6,190 nucleotides of DNA, taken from positions 1-6,190 of the forward strand of contig JAKSDB010000252.1 in NCBI GenBank assembly GCA_022360415.1, written 5' to 3'. A model generated the notes under the pieces. That model did not search any database. It was not told the DNA's origin and saw nothing but the letters and a program-made list of their open reading frames with translations. Positions 6,031 through 6,190 of the stretch are shown piece by piece. A program made the translations under genes and the position numbers. The number at the start of each line of letters is the position of its first letter. Positions within the stretch are counted from its first letter, which is position 1. This DNA is from Chlorobiales bacterium. GTDB lineage: Bacteria > Bacteroidota > Chlorobiia > Chlorobiales > Chlorobiaceae.

Positions 6031-6190
6031 TCAGCTGATCGATTGGATCTCATCCTCAAGCAACTGCTGGTTGTAAAGGTCGGCATAGATACTCTCTTTG
6101 GCAAGCAGTTCTTCATGTGATCCTGTTTCCGCTATCCTGCCGTTTTTCAGCACGATAATACGGTCGCAATTTTTAACAGTCGAAATCCTA
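6031..6190 (-). CDS. ABC transporter ATPase, C-terminal end (runs off the right edge)
   Basis: The last 52 codons and the TGA (6033-6031) of a gene read leftwards. The residues RISTVKNCDRIIVLKNGR, then IAETGSHEELLAK and YADLYNQQL, are the closing part of an exporter-type ABC nucleotide-binding domain. The usual form is HRLSTV, where the His is the H-loop residue that contacts ATP phosphate. That His codon is cut by the window edge; its last base, T, is compatible. A following D-R-I-hydrophobic strand, then E-x-G-x-H-E-E-L-L, is standard. This tail is typical of the single-chain type in which membrane and ATPase domains are fused (MsbA-like), but the fusion and substrate cannot be seen here. 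It converges on the radical SAM gene, with 164 bases between the two stop codons. No clear terminator of its own is visible. Confidence 0.88.
   Translation of the reverse strand, partial: RISTVKNCDRIIVLKNGRIAETGSHEELLAKESIYADLYNQQLLEDEIQSIS

Overview
The window looks like part of a chromosome from a green sulfur bacterium (Chlorobi; Chlorobium, Chlorobaculum or Prosthecochloris-like). The clues are the malate dehydrogenase N-terminus (MKITVIGAGHVGATAA), the style of the L21 and L27 sequences, and weak or absent Shine-Dalgarno signals at most starts. This placement rests on remembered family sequences, not on a search. All but two genes are housekeeping types; those two are a small membrane protein and a cobalamin-type radical SAM enzyme.

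Layout. At the left edge is the first 18 codons of mdh on the minus strand (1-54). A 234-base gap follows, holding a short palindromic repeat cluster (145-186) and a clear intrinsic terminator (220-253) that ends the minus-strand ribosomal protein operon rplU-rpmA (874 to 289). A well-formed sigma-70-type promoter for this operon lies at 911-939. Behind it is a 116-bp imperfect palindrome with perfect 16-bp ends (984-1099), which stops 1 bp short of the stop codon of a minus-strand four-helix membrane protein gene (1101-1538).

That gene is divergent from mutS (1726-4371, plus strand), an intact 881-residue mismatch repair protein. 58 bp later and in the same direction comes a 478-residue B12-binding radical SAM protein (4430-5866) of unknown substrate. 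Its 3' end runs into a pair of 50-bp-spaced AAAAGGTC-like repeats, with a third inverted piece and a small hairpin next to it (5846-5992). The right edge holds the last 52 codons of an ABC exporter ATPase on the minus strand (6031-6190), convergent with the radical SAM gene.

Function. rplU and rpmA form a standard ribosomal protein operon. mutS and the radical SAM gene are probably co-transcribed, since no terminator is visible between them, but no functional link is evident. No RNA gene, CRISPR array, complete insertion sequence or defence system was seen. The points most worth following are the 116-bp palindrome, the 3'-end repeat cluster and the unassigned radical SAM enzyme.
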